In this document: in pieces, positions 1-10,722 of the stretch
Numbering within the stretch: the stretch's first letter is position 1
Layout: the number at the start of each line of letters is the position of its first letter
Assembly: GCA_033297205.1 (NCBI GenBank)
Contig: MU859071.1
Location: 186,001-250,000, forward strand
Source: Pseudoneurospora amorphoporcata
Lineage: Eukaryota > Ascomycota > Sordariomycetes > Sordariales > Sordariaceae
Direction of reading: 5' to 3'
Length of the DNA: 64,000 bases
Notes under the pieces: generated by a model
Told to the model about the DNA's origin: nothing
Databases searched by the model: none
What the model saw: only the letters and a program-made list of their open reading frames with translations
Program-made: the position numbers and the translations under genes

Positions 1-1089
1 AACGATTTCTTCCTTATCCTTTCTCCTTCTTTCCCCTTGCCGAGCCCTTTACACGTGAGTGGACGCCAACCGGGTCTTTTTCTTGTCGTCCCGAAACACT
101 TTCCAGCACCACTGTCACTGTCACTACACCACACATCACAGGCCGGGTCACCGACGCACACACACACACACACACACAAAAGCCTCATCACACCATGTGT
201 TAAAGCCACAATAGTCACTGAGTGTCAGTGTCATTGTATTTTACACGGTGATGGAGGACAATCCCGGTGCCTAACCTCCGACCGACTTACTCTCCCCGCT
301 CCGGTCGGCGACTCCACTTTCGGCATCGGCGCCGGGCCCGGGTTGCAAATCCAACTCTTAAACTTCATTCGTTACCTCGTCGGCTTACACCTGCCGAGGT
401 TTCACTTCTGTTTCCACTTCCCTTTGTTCACTTCATCCTCGCTTTTCTACATTTCACTTCGTTTGGATAAAAGCACATTATACCCCTTGCGCGCCCAAAA
501 ATCATGGATAGAACAACCTTTTTTTTTTTTTCCAGTTCACAATGTATACCCCATACCCCCTTTTTTGTCAATTCTTCTTCCCTTTGTAATGGATTGGATG
601 CACATGTTATTTATGTATGGATGTATGGGCGGATGAAAAAAATGCGTTGACGATTTTGCAACGAATGGGTCATGTTATATAGATAGGTAGTCTAGAAAAG
701 GTTATGCTGGGCGGGTGTCAAGGAGTCAATTTTAGGTTTGGAAGTTTCTTGCGCACACGCTTCTTGAGTTTTACGCCTTTCTTTTGCGGGCCGTGATGCA
801 TGTTTTGATGTTTATTTTGATGTTTCGTTGTGTGTTTTCGCCACGGTCCCCGCACCGACTGAAGTAAAATTGCTTCAATATCATACTTTAGACCCATCCA
901 CCACCTACCTGTATCGGTTTTGGCTCACTATGTTTTTGAACTTCTCCTCCTAGTTTGAGAAAGGTATTTCCAAGTGTCGTAAACAGGAAGGTCCGTGGAT
1001 GGCGTTGATGGGTGGGTGTAGAAGAGAAAACACCACCACGACTTCACGTTACTTGTGCTCCAGATCCGTACTACTCCCGTCGGTATGTC
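1..1089. other. No gene recognised; contains an AC microsatellite
   Basis: I see no convincing coding region here. The open frame across 37-636 is low in complexity, has no recognisable domain, and runs through an alternating AC tract at about 158-178 and a T-run at about 520-531. The base composition looks like fungal intergenic DNA. Confidence 0.5.
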
Positions 1090-1120
1090 TCAACCAGCTG
1101 TTTCCCTAGTGTCATCATCA

Positions 1121-1246
1121 TCTTCCTGCTCCCACCTTTGCGGCGAAACATCCAACTCGACCAAATGTGCCCTGGTCGGCAGCTCGGCCCTCGCCTGCCA
1201 GATTCCTCCTTTTGGCAGCTCTACTTGTGTTCGGGCTGCTCTAGCT
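1121..1246 (-). repeat. Inverted pair of coding-like fragments, left (minus) arm
   Basis: Read on the minus strand, this stretch encodes a peptide containing ARAELPTRAHLVELDV followed by SPQRWE. A diverged copy of the same peptide lies on the plus strand at 1451-1604 (RAELATESDAYELDV, a stop, then PQRWEEDD). The two DNA copies share blocks such as cgagttgga and ccgagctg. Both look like remains of one protein-coding sequence, now facing each other about 200 bp apart. I do not recognise the protein. Confidence 0.55.
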
Positions 1247-1450
1247 CTACAAGCTTTGGGTCTTTTGGGTGTTATGATTCCGAGAGGTTGATGGCTTTGC
1301 TTGAGATTGTGGAGTGGGATCGCTGCTCTGCCTGTTCCCTCTTTTTCTTCTTTCCTTGTTGGAGAAGCCAGACGATCGAGATGACAGAAAACCCAAAGGG
1401 CAAGAGCCACCGCCGCCGTCAAAGGACGCAATCACTCTGAACCTTCCGAA

Positions 1451-1604
1451 CTGGAACAGCCCGAGGAAAAGCAGGTGGAACTTGGACAGCCTGACGGGAG
1501 CAGAGGGTCGAGCTGACCGGGGGAGTCCGGGAGGACAGAGCCGAGCTGGCGACCGAGAGTGACGCTTACGAGTTGGACGTCTAACCCCAGCGGTGGGAGG
1601 AAGA
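1451..1604 (+). repeat. Inverted pair of coding-like fragments, right (plus) arm
   Basis: This is the plus-strand partner of the fragment at 1121-1246. In one frame it reads RAELATESDAYELDV, a TAA stop, PQRWEEDD, and then stays open to about 1679. The stop replaces a serine present in the other copy, so this copy is broken. It has a few small indels relative to its partner. Confidence 0.55.
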
Positions 1605-2429
1605 TGACTCGGGGTGGATAAAGAACCAAATGGTGGGCGTTGACATATGCATAGGATCTCCTAGAGGAACCAAGAGCTGAACAGAGTGTAGGAACACATT
1701 GATGCCATTGGATTTCCATTTCCACTACCCGCCGGTCCTTCTCCCCAAGACATGAAGATGCACTTGCCTGCGCCGATCGGAGAGTAACCGCTCAATTCTG
1801 CTTGCCGTGATTTGGTGGAAATTCGTTCGGCAGAGGATTGCTCTCTGCGAATATACGGCATGAGAGATCCAGGTGGCCACCACTTTCTTCCGGCCAAGGT
1901 GTCCCTATGGTGCAGGTGGAAAGCTGCAAGGCACATGCACACAAAGGACTACGGAAGTCCGTTGCATTTATTTCTCACATATTTGGATATTCATTTTTCC
2001 CACCTCGTCAATAATCCCATCATTCAGACTTTTTCTTCCCGCCTACTTACCTGAAGCATCGCCGTCACCATCATTAACTTCAACATTGGCTTTGTTTTTT
2101 CCTCCACTCTTGTACCGAAGACTTTTCCCGAGCTCCAGCTACCTCAAGCCCAATCGAACTACCTCACTCTTACATCAAAAATGGATCCACGATACTTCTT
2201 TCTGCCTTTCGTCATCAAATGCATCCTTCTACCATCGGATGGAGAGTCTATACCCAACAACAAAACGTCCCGATACCCAGATATGAAGTCCAGTTCACTC
2301 ATCGTCCGCATTGTCCTCGACCAGCGTGTACTCGACCACCAAGTTGCCGCCCATCACGATGCCCTGCGTTAGCATGACTTCGGGTGGAGAACCGCGAGAT
2401 CCTCTAGGAGGAAGCTTAGAGTGTGTTCG

Positions 2430-3340
2430 ACGAACTGGGAGAACGCAGAACGAAGAAGCACCGCAGCGAGAAAAGGACGAACAAGAAGGAGAAGGAGAGG
2501 CAAGAGGACAACACGGTGCAAGATCACCAACCTCAAACTCAACCTCAACCGCAACTGCGTCGACATACCTGGTTGATTTCTCCCCTTCACTCCCATCCAC
2601 AACCACAACCTAGCCCTCCCAACATGGGAGGAGCTTGTCTGGTTGATGAAGGCCGCAGATGCGGTGTACAGGCCGTTTATTTATGTAGGTGCTGGCCATT
2701 ATTCCTAGCTCAACCGACCAGAAGACAAGCCCGACTAAGACAATTCCACAGGACCCGGCTAGGCGAGGCCCTGCCATAAACCCTCACTTTGTCCTGATCC
2801 TAAAAGGCAACAAAAGCTTCGTCCAGTGCCGGGAAGAGCGAAAGAAGGCTGCGGTCTTGAAGGGAAACACGATACTCAGGGACGTCAATGCACCAGTTGT
2901 CTGGGACATGGTCGAGAAATCACAGGAGTTACGCCAACTTCACTACCAGAAAAAGTGGTTTGGCAGATGAAGTCACAAAAGAGCTGGTCGAGCTAAACCA
3001 GGCAAACGAGATGCCTGATTAGGAAGATCAGGAATTCTTGTCCCAGCGACCCATCAACGGAGTTATCATTGGCGACTCCTGTTGTACCCATTGCCCGATC
3101 CAGGATTCAATCACTTCCCGCATGCGAGGCAAGGCTTATAACATGAGTTGTTTCGACGGCCCAGCCTTCTTCCATCAGATGTCCGTCTACCCATTCATCG
3201 ATTATGGGTCTCAAGATTGGGGAATGTGTTTGGGATATCAGACACAAGGATTAAAGCGAGAAGTCCAAGTTCAAGGTATCATGGACAGAGAGGACCATAT
3301 GATGTTGCGGGCAAGGTCAACTCACACCTTGGTCCTCGAA
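2430..3340 (+). pseudogene. Decayed, unrecognised protein-coding region
   Basis: Several short open segments in different frames follow one another on the plus strand and look like real protein. At 2577-2711 one reads through LALPTWEELVWLMKAADAVY and ends at a TAG. The next, at 2689-2970, contains NTILRDVNAPVVWDMVEKSQ. The third, near 2967-3340, contains ELVELNQANEMPD, then an in-frame TAG just before 3038, then an open stretch with INGVIIGDSCCTHC. Moving from one frame to the next needs frameshifts or unseen introns, and two junctions carry TAG stops. This fits a gene that has decayed by point mutation. I do not recognise the family, and a badly spliced live gene is not excluded. Confidence 0.35.
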
Positions 3341-4462
3341 TCAAAACCATCGATACCGCCCACCCACCCACCCGATGGACGGCGTGATGATGGGTGGGTG
3401 AGTGTATCTTGTGTGATACTGGCATCATATGGATCAGGTGGTGTTTGGTCTAATATTTCCCACAACACGCATTCCCGACGCTCTCACAGGCAGGGAAGGG
3501 AATGGGACTTCTCGACAATGACAGCCTTGACTAGCATATCACCGGCTTCCTTGAACGACTTGCCCTTGAAGATACCACTGTTGGCGTTCATAACGCCCGG
3601 GCCCTTTCTTCCACCATTCTGTACCAGACCTTGATGGAGTTCTACCTAGGTACCTCCGTAGGCTGTCGTGGGGTTGATTCATCATGTCGGACTGGCACGG
3701 AATTGGCAGCGATATGGCGTGGCGGATAAGGTGGTTGATATGGCCATGTATGTAGGGATAAATAATCTCAGTGCTTGGTCATGCGTGGAAATTCAAATGG
3801 GCACATGAACTGATGATTTTACGGAATGAATCGTTAGTAGCATACTACGTACGCAGCTTGGGAGAAAAACAATCCATCGATTTTGTAACTGGACGAGACA
3901 AGAGTTAGTTAGCCTGTGTAGCACAAAATGGCAGGGACTTGCAGGCGCTTTCATGCTCGACTTATTTTTGTGATGAAAGGTGGGATGATTGTGCCTTAGT
4001 GGCTTGCAAACTATTGATGTGCATAGGTATATACTTCACCTGATTGTAGACACACTCGACATACCTACATGGCGTAGAATCCACTCCAGCCAAATGTGTA
4101 GCATCAATAATGGCCAGTTTTGAAGCCAATTCGAGATCTTCTGAGTCGTGGTCTAGATGAATGAAGCTACCGGCATTCTGCTCAGGCACTTAGTTTAATG
4201 TTCTGTTGAAACTCATCCTCAAAACTGTGCGGCGGTTGCCGTATGCCAAACCACTCTCTGAACCCTTTGAATCCCTGTTCATACTCCTAGTCCCTCGGGA
4301 CACTTCATCAAAGGAACAACAACTAGTCAAGCATAGAAGAACATTGGTCATTCGCTGCCATTCATTAAGTTCTCTCATCTCTCATCTATCAGGGCTTTTC
4401 CCACTTCATAATTTTCCCTTCTAGCCGTGCTCACGAACGTCTTCCGTGTTCCCGTCCTTAGC
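3341..4462. other. Intergenic, nothing recognised
   Basis: No convincing coding region. This is the downstream side of the minus-strand UPF3 gene and should hold its 3' untranslated region. Short open frames at 3962-4424 are in no recognisable family. Confidence 0.5.
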
Positions 4463-7051
4463 TCAAGAAGCCGGAGCCGCCTGAGCAGAACCACTACCAC
4501 CCTCAGTCTTCTTCTCGCCCCTGCCGCCGCCACCACCATCTTTATCCCTCTCCTTGTCCTTATCACCGCCACCACCCCGTCCTCTACCACCGCGTCTTCT
4601 ACCACGACGATTCTTGTCCCCGTCACCCTTCTCACCCGTTTCATTCTCTTTGTTGTCTTTCTCACCCTTATCCTGGGCTGAGGTTGGTCGGGTGGCAGCA
4701 GCCGACCCAGCGTTGCCTCTCTCGGCTTTGGGCGCGCTAACGGGGCGATCGGAACCACTTCCCCCTTGAGGAACGGTTTCCTTGGCAACATCACCCTTTG
4801 CGGCTCCCCTCGCGTTTTCACTCTTCTCGCCCTTCTCGCCCTTCTCCTTATCCTTGTCACCACCGCCGCCATCGCGTCCTCTACCTCTGCCTCTTCCCCT
4901 TCTTCTTTCATCATCACGTTTCTCTCTCGCAGGATCTTTTTCGGGTGCTTTCTCCTTCTCCTTTTCCTTGACATTTTCTTTCTCGGGGACTGGCTTCTCC
5001 TTCTCCATTGGTGCACTTGCCGCCGCAGTCGCACTCTCAGGGGCAGCAGTCTCCTTCTCCTTGTCCCTACCGCCACCTTCCTTCTTATCGGTCTCCGATT
5101 TCCTCTCTAGAATCGTGACGCTCGCCCGCGCAATCGTCACGGGACTAGCGGCTATGGCCTTCTTCAGCGCTTCGGGATCCGCAAAGTCGACGTAGGCGAG
5201 GCCTTTCTTTCGGATATCGATCGAGTTAATGGGGCCGAACGCTTGCATGGCGTCGCGGAGAGCCGACTCGGTGACGCCCTGTGTTTGGTGAGCATGCTTG
5301 ATGAAGGCTTGGGTGGGGCCTGTGGGGGCAGGGGTAGATGGGGTGTTGACAACGTTGCTACTGGGCTGAGCATTATCTTTCGCTTCGCCTCCACGGCCGC
5401 GGCCGCCCCGTTGCTTGCCTTCGGTGGAGGGTTTGGGGGTAGTAGGCTTCTGTGAAGCTGATGAGGCTGGTGACTGGGCAACTACAGGCGTCGAAGGTGC
5501 TGAGGGTGCGGATGGTGGAGCGGCCTGCGTGGAGTCCCTCTTCTTGAGGATCATTGTTGGCTTCATCGGTGGTTGTGGTGCTGCAACTTCAGCAAGTTTA
5601 GTCTCCCTGCCGCCATCTGCTCCCTTTGATTTTGTCCCCTCCTCTGTTGTTCCACCTCGTCCCCTCCTGCCGCGCGTTCTTCCGGAGGCTGACTCACGCT
5701 CTCTAGCAGACGTCAAAGGTGACGCAGCAACCGAAGAATCGGCAGCATTGGCTGGCGTCGAGGACCGTTCAGCGCTCGACGGCGCAGGAGCTGTCTCCCT
5801 CTCTTTCTTCTCCCTGGATGCGATTTCCTGGGCAGCAGCGGCGTTGGCACTAGCACTAGCAGCAGCGCTGGCCTTTGCATCAGCCTCAGCCTTTGCTGCC
5901 TCTTGACGTGCCTTTCTGTGAGCATTGCCCGGGCTGAGGCCCAGGTCACGTTGCAGAATGCGTGCTGCTGCGGCAATACCAGCCCGTCGGCTCTTGGGGA
6001 TCTCTGGTGTTGCGTCGCCTGAAGGGGTCGACTGAGTGATGGACTGTGACGAACTCTGGGCGGCCTTGGTCTGGGTGTCAGCCTTTGAGCTAGACCGGGC
6101 GTTCTCCTGGATCTGGCTGGCAATCGTATTGGCAGCCTTGGCAGCATCCGCTGCGGCACTTGATGCGCCCCTTTTGGTCAGAATCTTGACATTGTCCCTC
6201 AGTTTCTGTGAAACCTTATCCGTCTTCTCCCCCTTGGCTTCTCTGGCACGCTTCTTCAACTCTTCCAGAGTAATAGTCGCGGTGGCAGTCTTCGTCTTTC
6301 CTCCCTGTGATTCCTGTCTGGCATGTTGCTTGGCGCTCCTGGCAAGTGCAGCCTCTTTAGCTCTCTGTGCTTTCTTCTCCTTGAGATATTCGACAAGTGG
6401 CGTAGTGGTGATCTTTTCCGGCTTAGCTGATGTTTCTTCGGCATTCGGTTCACCCGAAGAATCGGTGTTCTTGTGGGCATCGGGATTGGCAATGCTCTCC
6501 AGGAAGGCCATAAACTCAGGCTCTTGGTCGATGGTGCCTTGGCGGTTATCTAACCGTTTCTTGTCGCTCGGAATCTTCTTATGAATTGACAGCTCGACCG
6601 TAGGAGGCAGGATCAGGACCGGGTCGTTGTATGATTCCTTGGCGTCCTCCCACACGCCATTCTGTACGGCTTGTGAGAGCACTAAGAGATCATCTTTCTT
6701 GATAACGTGAAAGTAGGCGCGGGAGGGTCGAGATGGCTTTGAGGGACTGTGATACATGACTGCGTAAGTACTTGAAAGCTTGGGTAAGAACCCATGGTGA
6801 TGCACGTACTGATGGGAGCTCTTGCCAGGCCAGTATGAAAACCAGTCGACCTTTCCATGGCCCATCTTCCATTCGTCGCCGAGGATTTTAAAGAATTCTT
6901 CTTCGGTTAGTAGGGGAGGGAGTCTGCGGACAACCACCTTTTCGCCCTCGGGCTGATGCTTGGTCTTGGGTGCGTTCTGAGCGTCATTGGTGGTCTGGCC
7001 GGCAGCGGTGCCATTAGGTTTGCGCAGAAGCAGCTGGGGTGCCGCCATCAT
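4463..7051 (-). CDS. upf3: UPF3-type regulator of nonsense-mediated mRNA decay
   Basis: The product is a Smg-4/UPF3 family protein, which links UPF2 and the exon-junction machinery to UPF1 in mRNA surveillance. The UPF3 domain lies at about residues 38-175, starting with KVVVRRLPPLLTEEEF and containing KVDWFSYWPGK and PSRAYFHV. A long low-complexity Ala/Lys/Glu-rich middle follows. A second RRM-like segment near residues 570-640 contains FGPINSIDIRKKGLAYVDF, and the tail is rich in Lys/Glu and RGRGRG repeats. Translation starts at ATG 7051 or at the ATG directly after it. The frame is open throughout (862 aa), but 6747-6809 is very probably a 63-nt intron (GTACGT...CACAG). Removing it joins WPGKSSH to HPSKPSRPSRAY, as in related fungal proteins, and gives 841 aa. 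The gene is divergent from the phosphatase gene at 7870. Confidence 0.9.
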   Translation of the reverse strand: MMAAPQLLLRKPNGTAAGQTTNDAQNAPKTKHQPEGEKVVVRRLPPLLTEEEFFKILGDEWKMGHGKVDWFSYWPGKSSHQYVHHHGFLPKLSSTYAVMYHSPSKPSRPSRAYFHVIKKDDLLVLSQAVQNGVWEDAKESYNDPVLILPPTVELSIHKKIPSDKKRLDNRQGTIDQEPEFMAFLESIANPDAHKNTDSSGEPNAEETSAKPEKITTTPLVEYLKEKKAQRAKEAALARSAKQHARQESQGGKTKTATATITLEELKKRAREAKGEKTDKVSQKLRDNVKILTKRGASSAAADAAKAANTIASQIQENARSSSKADTQTKAAQSSSQSITQSTPSGDATPEIPKSRRAGIAAAARILQRDLGLSPGNAHRKARQEAAKAEADAKASAAASASANAAAAQEIASREKKERETAPAPSSAERSSTPANAADSSVAASPLTSARERESASGRTRGRRGRGGTTEEGTKSKGADGGRETKLAEVAAPQPPMKPTMILKKRDSTQAAPPSAPSAPSTPVVAQSPASSASQKPTTPKPSTEGKQRGGRGRGGEAKDNAQPSSNVVNTPSTPAPTGPTQAFIKHAHQTQGVTESALRDAMQAFGPINSIDIRKKGLAYVDFADPEALKKAIAASPVTIARASVTILERKSETDKKEGGGRDKEKETAAPESATAAASAPMEKEKPVPEKENVKEKEKEKAPEKDPAREKRDDERRRGRGRGRGRDGGGGDKDKEKGEKGEKSENARGAAKGDVAKETVPQGGSGSDRPVSAPKAERGNAGSAAATRPTSAQDKGEKDNKENETGEKGDGDKNRRGRRRGGRGRGGGGDKDKERDKDGGGGGRGEKKTEGGSGSAQAAPAS

Positions 7052-7869
7052 GGTTTGAGATTTGATACTGACGTGGGTTTGGAACAGTTGAAGTAGATGT
7101 CAGTTCTGGCCCGGGTTTCAACAACTGAGAAATCAAAGCCTCATTATTCAGCAAGGTGTTTGTTGGAATGGTGGTTCGTGTATCGATAACTTGTGTCGAG
7201 ATGTGGGATGGGGGAGACAAAACACGAGCTGCCGGGTTGATGATGTTGGTGAGAGGGCGCTGCTGGGGCTGGCGGTGTTGGGTGGTTCTGCTAGGTGAAG
7301 TGCAAGAGTGGAGCTTCCATGGTCTTTAAGGTACCGCTCAGCCTTATCGATTTGATAAGAAATCCACATTCTAGGTAGGTGCCCCGCAATTCCGGGGAAA
7401 GGGAGAAGCACAGACCCACAGCGAGGGGGCAGCTCTCGGCGCCAGGGCAATGTGCGCGCGTAATTTGACCTGCAGCGCAATCCATTCAGGGCCCTCCAGT
7501 GGCACGGTTCGAGGTCGAGGTCTAGGGTCGATTTCAGCCCCCATCAACGTCAACCATCCAGACGGGATCCCGCGCTTGGCAACCATCCGCCGTCATCCCC
7601 AAAACACCTTCATCCCAACAACCAACAACAACAACAACATACCCGACGACAACATTTGCGCCCCCGTCCGTTGCGTTTGACAACAGATCACCGCCCGTCG
7701 ATACTACACCTTGCGAACCGCGGTCATCTAGCGACTCCATCGATTGCGCATCACAGTCTTACACACAAGCATCCCTCCGATACTTGCCCGCTGCACACCG
7801 TCCGCCAACCCTCTTCCCTACGGCCCGTATACCAGCAATCTCGAGTCCGACTAGAAACCAACATTCACC
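7052..7869. promoter_or_regulatory. Shared divergent upstream region of upf3 and the SIT4-type phosphatase
   Basis: The 818 bp between two divergent start codons must hold both promoters and leaders. It contains a CAA-rich stretch at about 7615-7640, typical of unstructured fungal 5' leaders. I found no specific factor site I would defend. Confidence 0.5.
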
Positions 7870-9263
7870 ATGTCTACAATTCCAAAGCCGGGCCCGGCTA
7901 ACCTTCGCCCCGGAGCCGGTCTAGATGAGTGGTTGGAGGAGGCGAAACAATGTCATTACCTTCCTGAGCCTGTCATGAAGCAGCTCTGCGAGATTGTCAA
8001 GGAAGTTCTTATGGAAGGTACTTGAGAACAAGCACGCCGCGCCCACACGTCCCGTGTCCCAAGATGTGCACGACAAGGGAGCTTGTCCAGCTGACTTGTG
8101 TCCCCACGTCATCCAGAATCGAACATACAGCCTGTTGTTACGCCAGTTACCATCTGCGGTGATATTCACGGCCAGTTCTACGATCTCCTCGAACTCTTCC
8201 GCGTTGCTGGCGGCATGCCCGGCGAGACAAACGTCCAGGCCCCCAAGACAGCAACAACCGTCATCACATCCGAGGACATCGAGCCTCCGACAGCAATCAC
8301 AGACCCAGATCTGAAGAAGAAGATCAAGAGCAGTACAGACGACGAGGGTGGGACTGGAAGCGATAAGGACGCGAGCGAGGACACCCCCACATCCAGTGCC
8401 AACACGGGCTCTCAATCGGCCGACACTCGCTTCGTCTTCCTCGGAGACTTTGTGGATAGAGGGTACTTCAGTTTAGAGACATTCACCCTTCTCATGTGTC
8501 TAAAGGCAAAGTACGGAGAAGCCCAATCCCTGTTTTGGCTCGATTCACGCTGCTAACGCTTTCACTCCAACAGATACCCAGATCGCATCGTTCTAGTCCG
8601 CGGCAACCACGAGTCCCGACAAATCACTCAGGTCTACGGTTTCTACGAGGAGTGCCAGCAAAAGTACGGCAACGCCTCTGTCTGGAAGGCTTGCTGCCAA
8701 GTGTTCGACTTCCTTGTTCTCGCCGCCATTGTCGATGGTACCGTTCTCTGCGTCCACGGCGGTCTCAGTCCCGAGATCCGCACGATTGACCAGATCCGCG
8801 TCGTTGCGCGTGCCCAGGAGATTCCTCATGAGGGTGCCTTCTGTGATCTTGTGTGGAGTGACCCGGAAGACGTCGACACATGGGCTGTCAGTCCACGTGG
8901 TGCTGGTTGGCTGTTCGGAGACAAGGTCGCGACCGAGTTCAACCATGTCAACGGTCTGACAACGATTGCAAGAGCGCATCAGCTTGTGAACGAGGGCTAC
9001 AAGGTTTGTGATTTCTCTGTTGCTTGCACTGTACGGGGAGGAATTCTAGCTGACCTTGGTTTTCATTATAGTTCCATTTCGCCGAAAAGTCCGTCGTAAC
9101 AGTATGGTCGGCACCCAACTACTGTTACCGCTGTGGTAACGTGGCTTCCATTATGACAGTCGACCGCGACCAAAACACAAAGTTCAGCATCTTCTCCGCC
9201 GTGCCAGACGATCAACGGCATATTCCTGCAGGACGTAGGGGTCTGGGTGATTACTTCCTTTGA
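7870..9263 (+). CDS. sit4: Ser/Thr protein phosphatase, PP6/SIT4 type, catalytic subunit
   Basis: There are four exons: 7870-8017, 8117-8510, 8574-9003 and 9072-9263. The introns have GT..AG ends and branch sites such as GCTAAC, and the exons join to 387 codons. All metallophosphatase motifs are present: GDIHGQF (64-70), GDFVDRG (159-165), RGNHE (190-194), HGGLSPE (243-249), SPRGAGWLFG (287-296), VTVWSAPNYCYRCGN (333-347), and the C-terminal YFL that is carboxymethylated in this group. The segment LVWSDPEDVDTWAVSPRGAG fits PP6/SIT4 better than PP2A or PP4. Family members are about 305-310 residues. The extra length is an acidic, Ser/Thr-rich insertion at residues 88-152, between GGMPGET and RFVFLGD. 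Its coding sequence has no good splice donor, so it is probably translated. The gene should act in nutrient and cell-cycle signalling with SAPS-type partners. Confidence 0.93.
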
Positions 9264-10722
9264 AAGTACTTGGAAGGCGTGAGGTGAGAAGAGGACGGTG
9301 TTATGAGTACCTTGTCAAGAAAGCATGTTTTCGCGTTAAGGCCAGGTCACGTTGGACAGGAATCGGTGGCAACAAATCCAATGATGCTAATTTATGTATG
9401 ACATTGTCTGTGGGAATACTTGGGCGTTTACAAGGCGTTTGACTACCCAGTTTTTTGTTGTCAGTGCCGCAGTCAAACTTTTGAAACTGCCAGCAACCAT
9501 GTGGCTGTTAGTTGGCACATCAGCGTTACTGTTCAAGCGCAAAGTCAATAATTACTGTTCGTGAGAATGGTATGATGATATAAATGCGAAAACAAAGCCG
9601 TTGATCACAAAACAACAAGCAAAGGGGAATCCAGATAAATATGGAGAAAAGGGGTAAACTGGAGCCATTCCGACAATGATGTCGTGGTGTGGTCTGTGCC
9701 TGACTGCTTCCATGTCTCGCTCTTCAGGTCTTCCTCCCAACAACACAGTTACGACTCTCCCATCGCCAACTACCAACATCAAACAGTTGAGCGATGGCGG
9801 CTGAACACTGTGACGGCAGCAGTGAAACATTATTGAGGCTCTGTTGAAGAACTCTGTTCTGACCTCGGATGGTAGGTTTGAGTGGGGTTAACCCAACTGG
9901 ACGTGAGAAATCGACTGCGTTCATTTAACCTGCAATGCGCGAGGGCTTCAAACATCCCGAAGCGTTCCAAGACCCGAGGAATGAATGGAAGAACATAAGA
10001 TGAAAACAAAAAAGGAAGTATAAGAAAAGCAGAAAAAGAATGGAAATGAAGCAGGGCGTATGTATAGGAAAAAGGAAAAAGGACATACAACACCAGGGAT
10101 TCGCTGGTCGTCACCGACCCAACTACTAGTTGGGCCCTCACTGGCTTATCTATGGGAGAGCGGACGGGATCCCGAGTTTTCCAGTGGGTATGGTCGTATG
10201 TGATTTTATTTTTCTTTCATGAGCTTATAAGTACACTATTTGATTGCTTACTGGACGTCCTTAAGGTTGGCCAGTAGAAGTCAGGTCGTCGCCCACTACA
10301 ATTCTTTGGTTGTATTTATACCTGCAACGCAGCCTTACTCTCCCCATGATTCTTCTTCCTGACAAACATCAGTCAATTCCCCATGCTCGCATTTACTTCT
10401 TCATGTCGGCCGCAAGGTTACATCCTCCCCAGGCACGCCAGGCAACCACTGCCCTTGCTCCCGAAGCGGAATGGACGATCTTATCCCGACAACATGGTTC
10501 ACATATCTAGAACATCATCGGCCAGGCAAACGCGTTGGAACTGATTTGAGACTAGTCAACGACCGAAATGTTTCGGGCGTCTAGCCAGTTCATGAAATCA
10601 TTCAAGTTGTGAAGACCTCGCCTCATATTCTGCGAGCTCACCATTCAAGAAAAGCCCTCCACTATCGACGCGTGCACGCTCCAAATCCATAAGGTACGGA
10701 TCTAAACACAGTGCCTTCCAAG
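9264..10722. other. Intergenic between two plus-strand genes
   Basis: The 3' region of the phosphatase gene is followed by the upstream region of the F-box gene. The minus-strand open frames at 9552-10141 have no recognisable domain. Nothing else stands out. Confidence 0.5.

Noticed and set aside
37..636. 199-codon open frame at the left edge
   Set aside because: Low complexity across an AC microsatellite and a T run, with no domain; likely chance.
8232..8428. Possible unannotated intron removing the SIT4 insertion
   Set aside because: The only GT near the left edge (gtccag) is far from the fungal donor consensus, and the segment is open in frame throughout.
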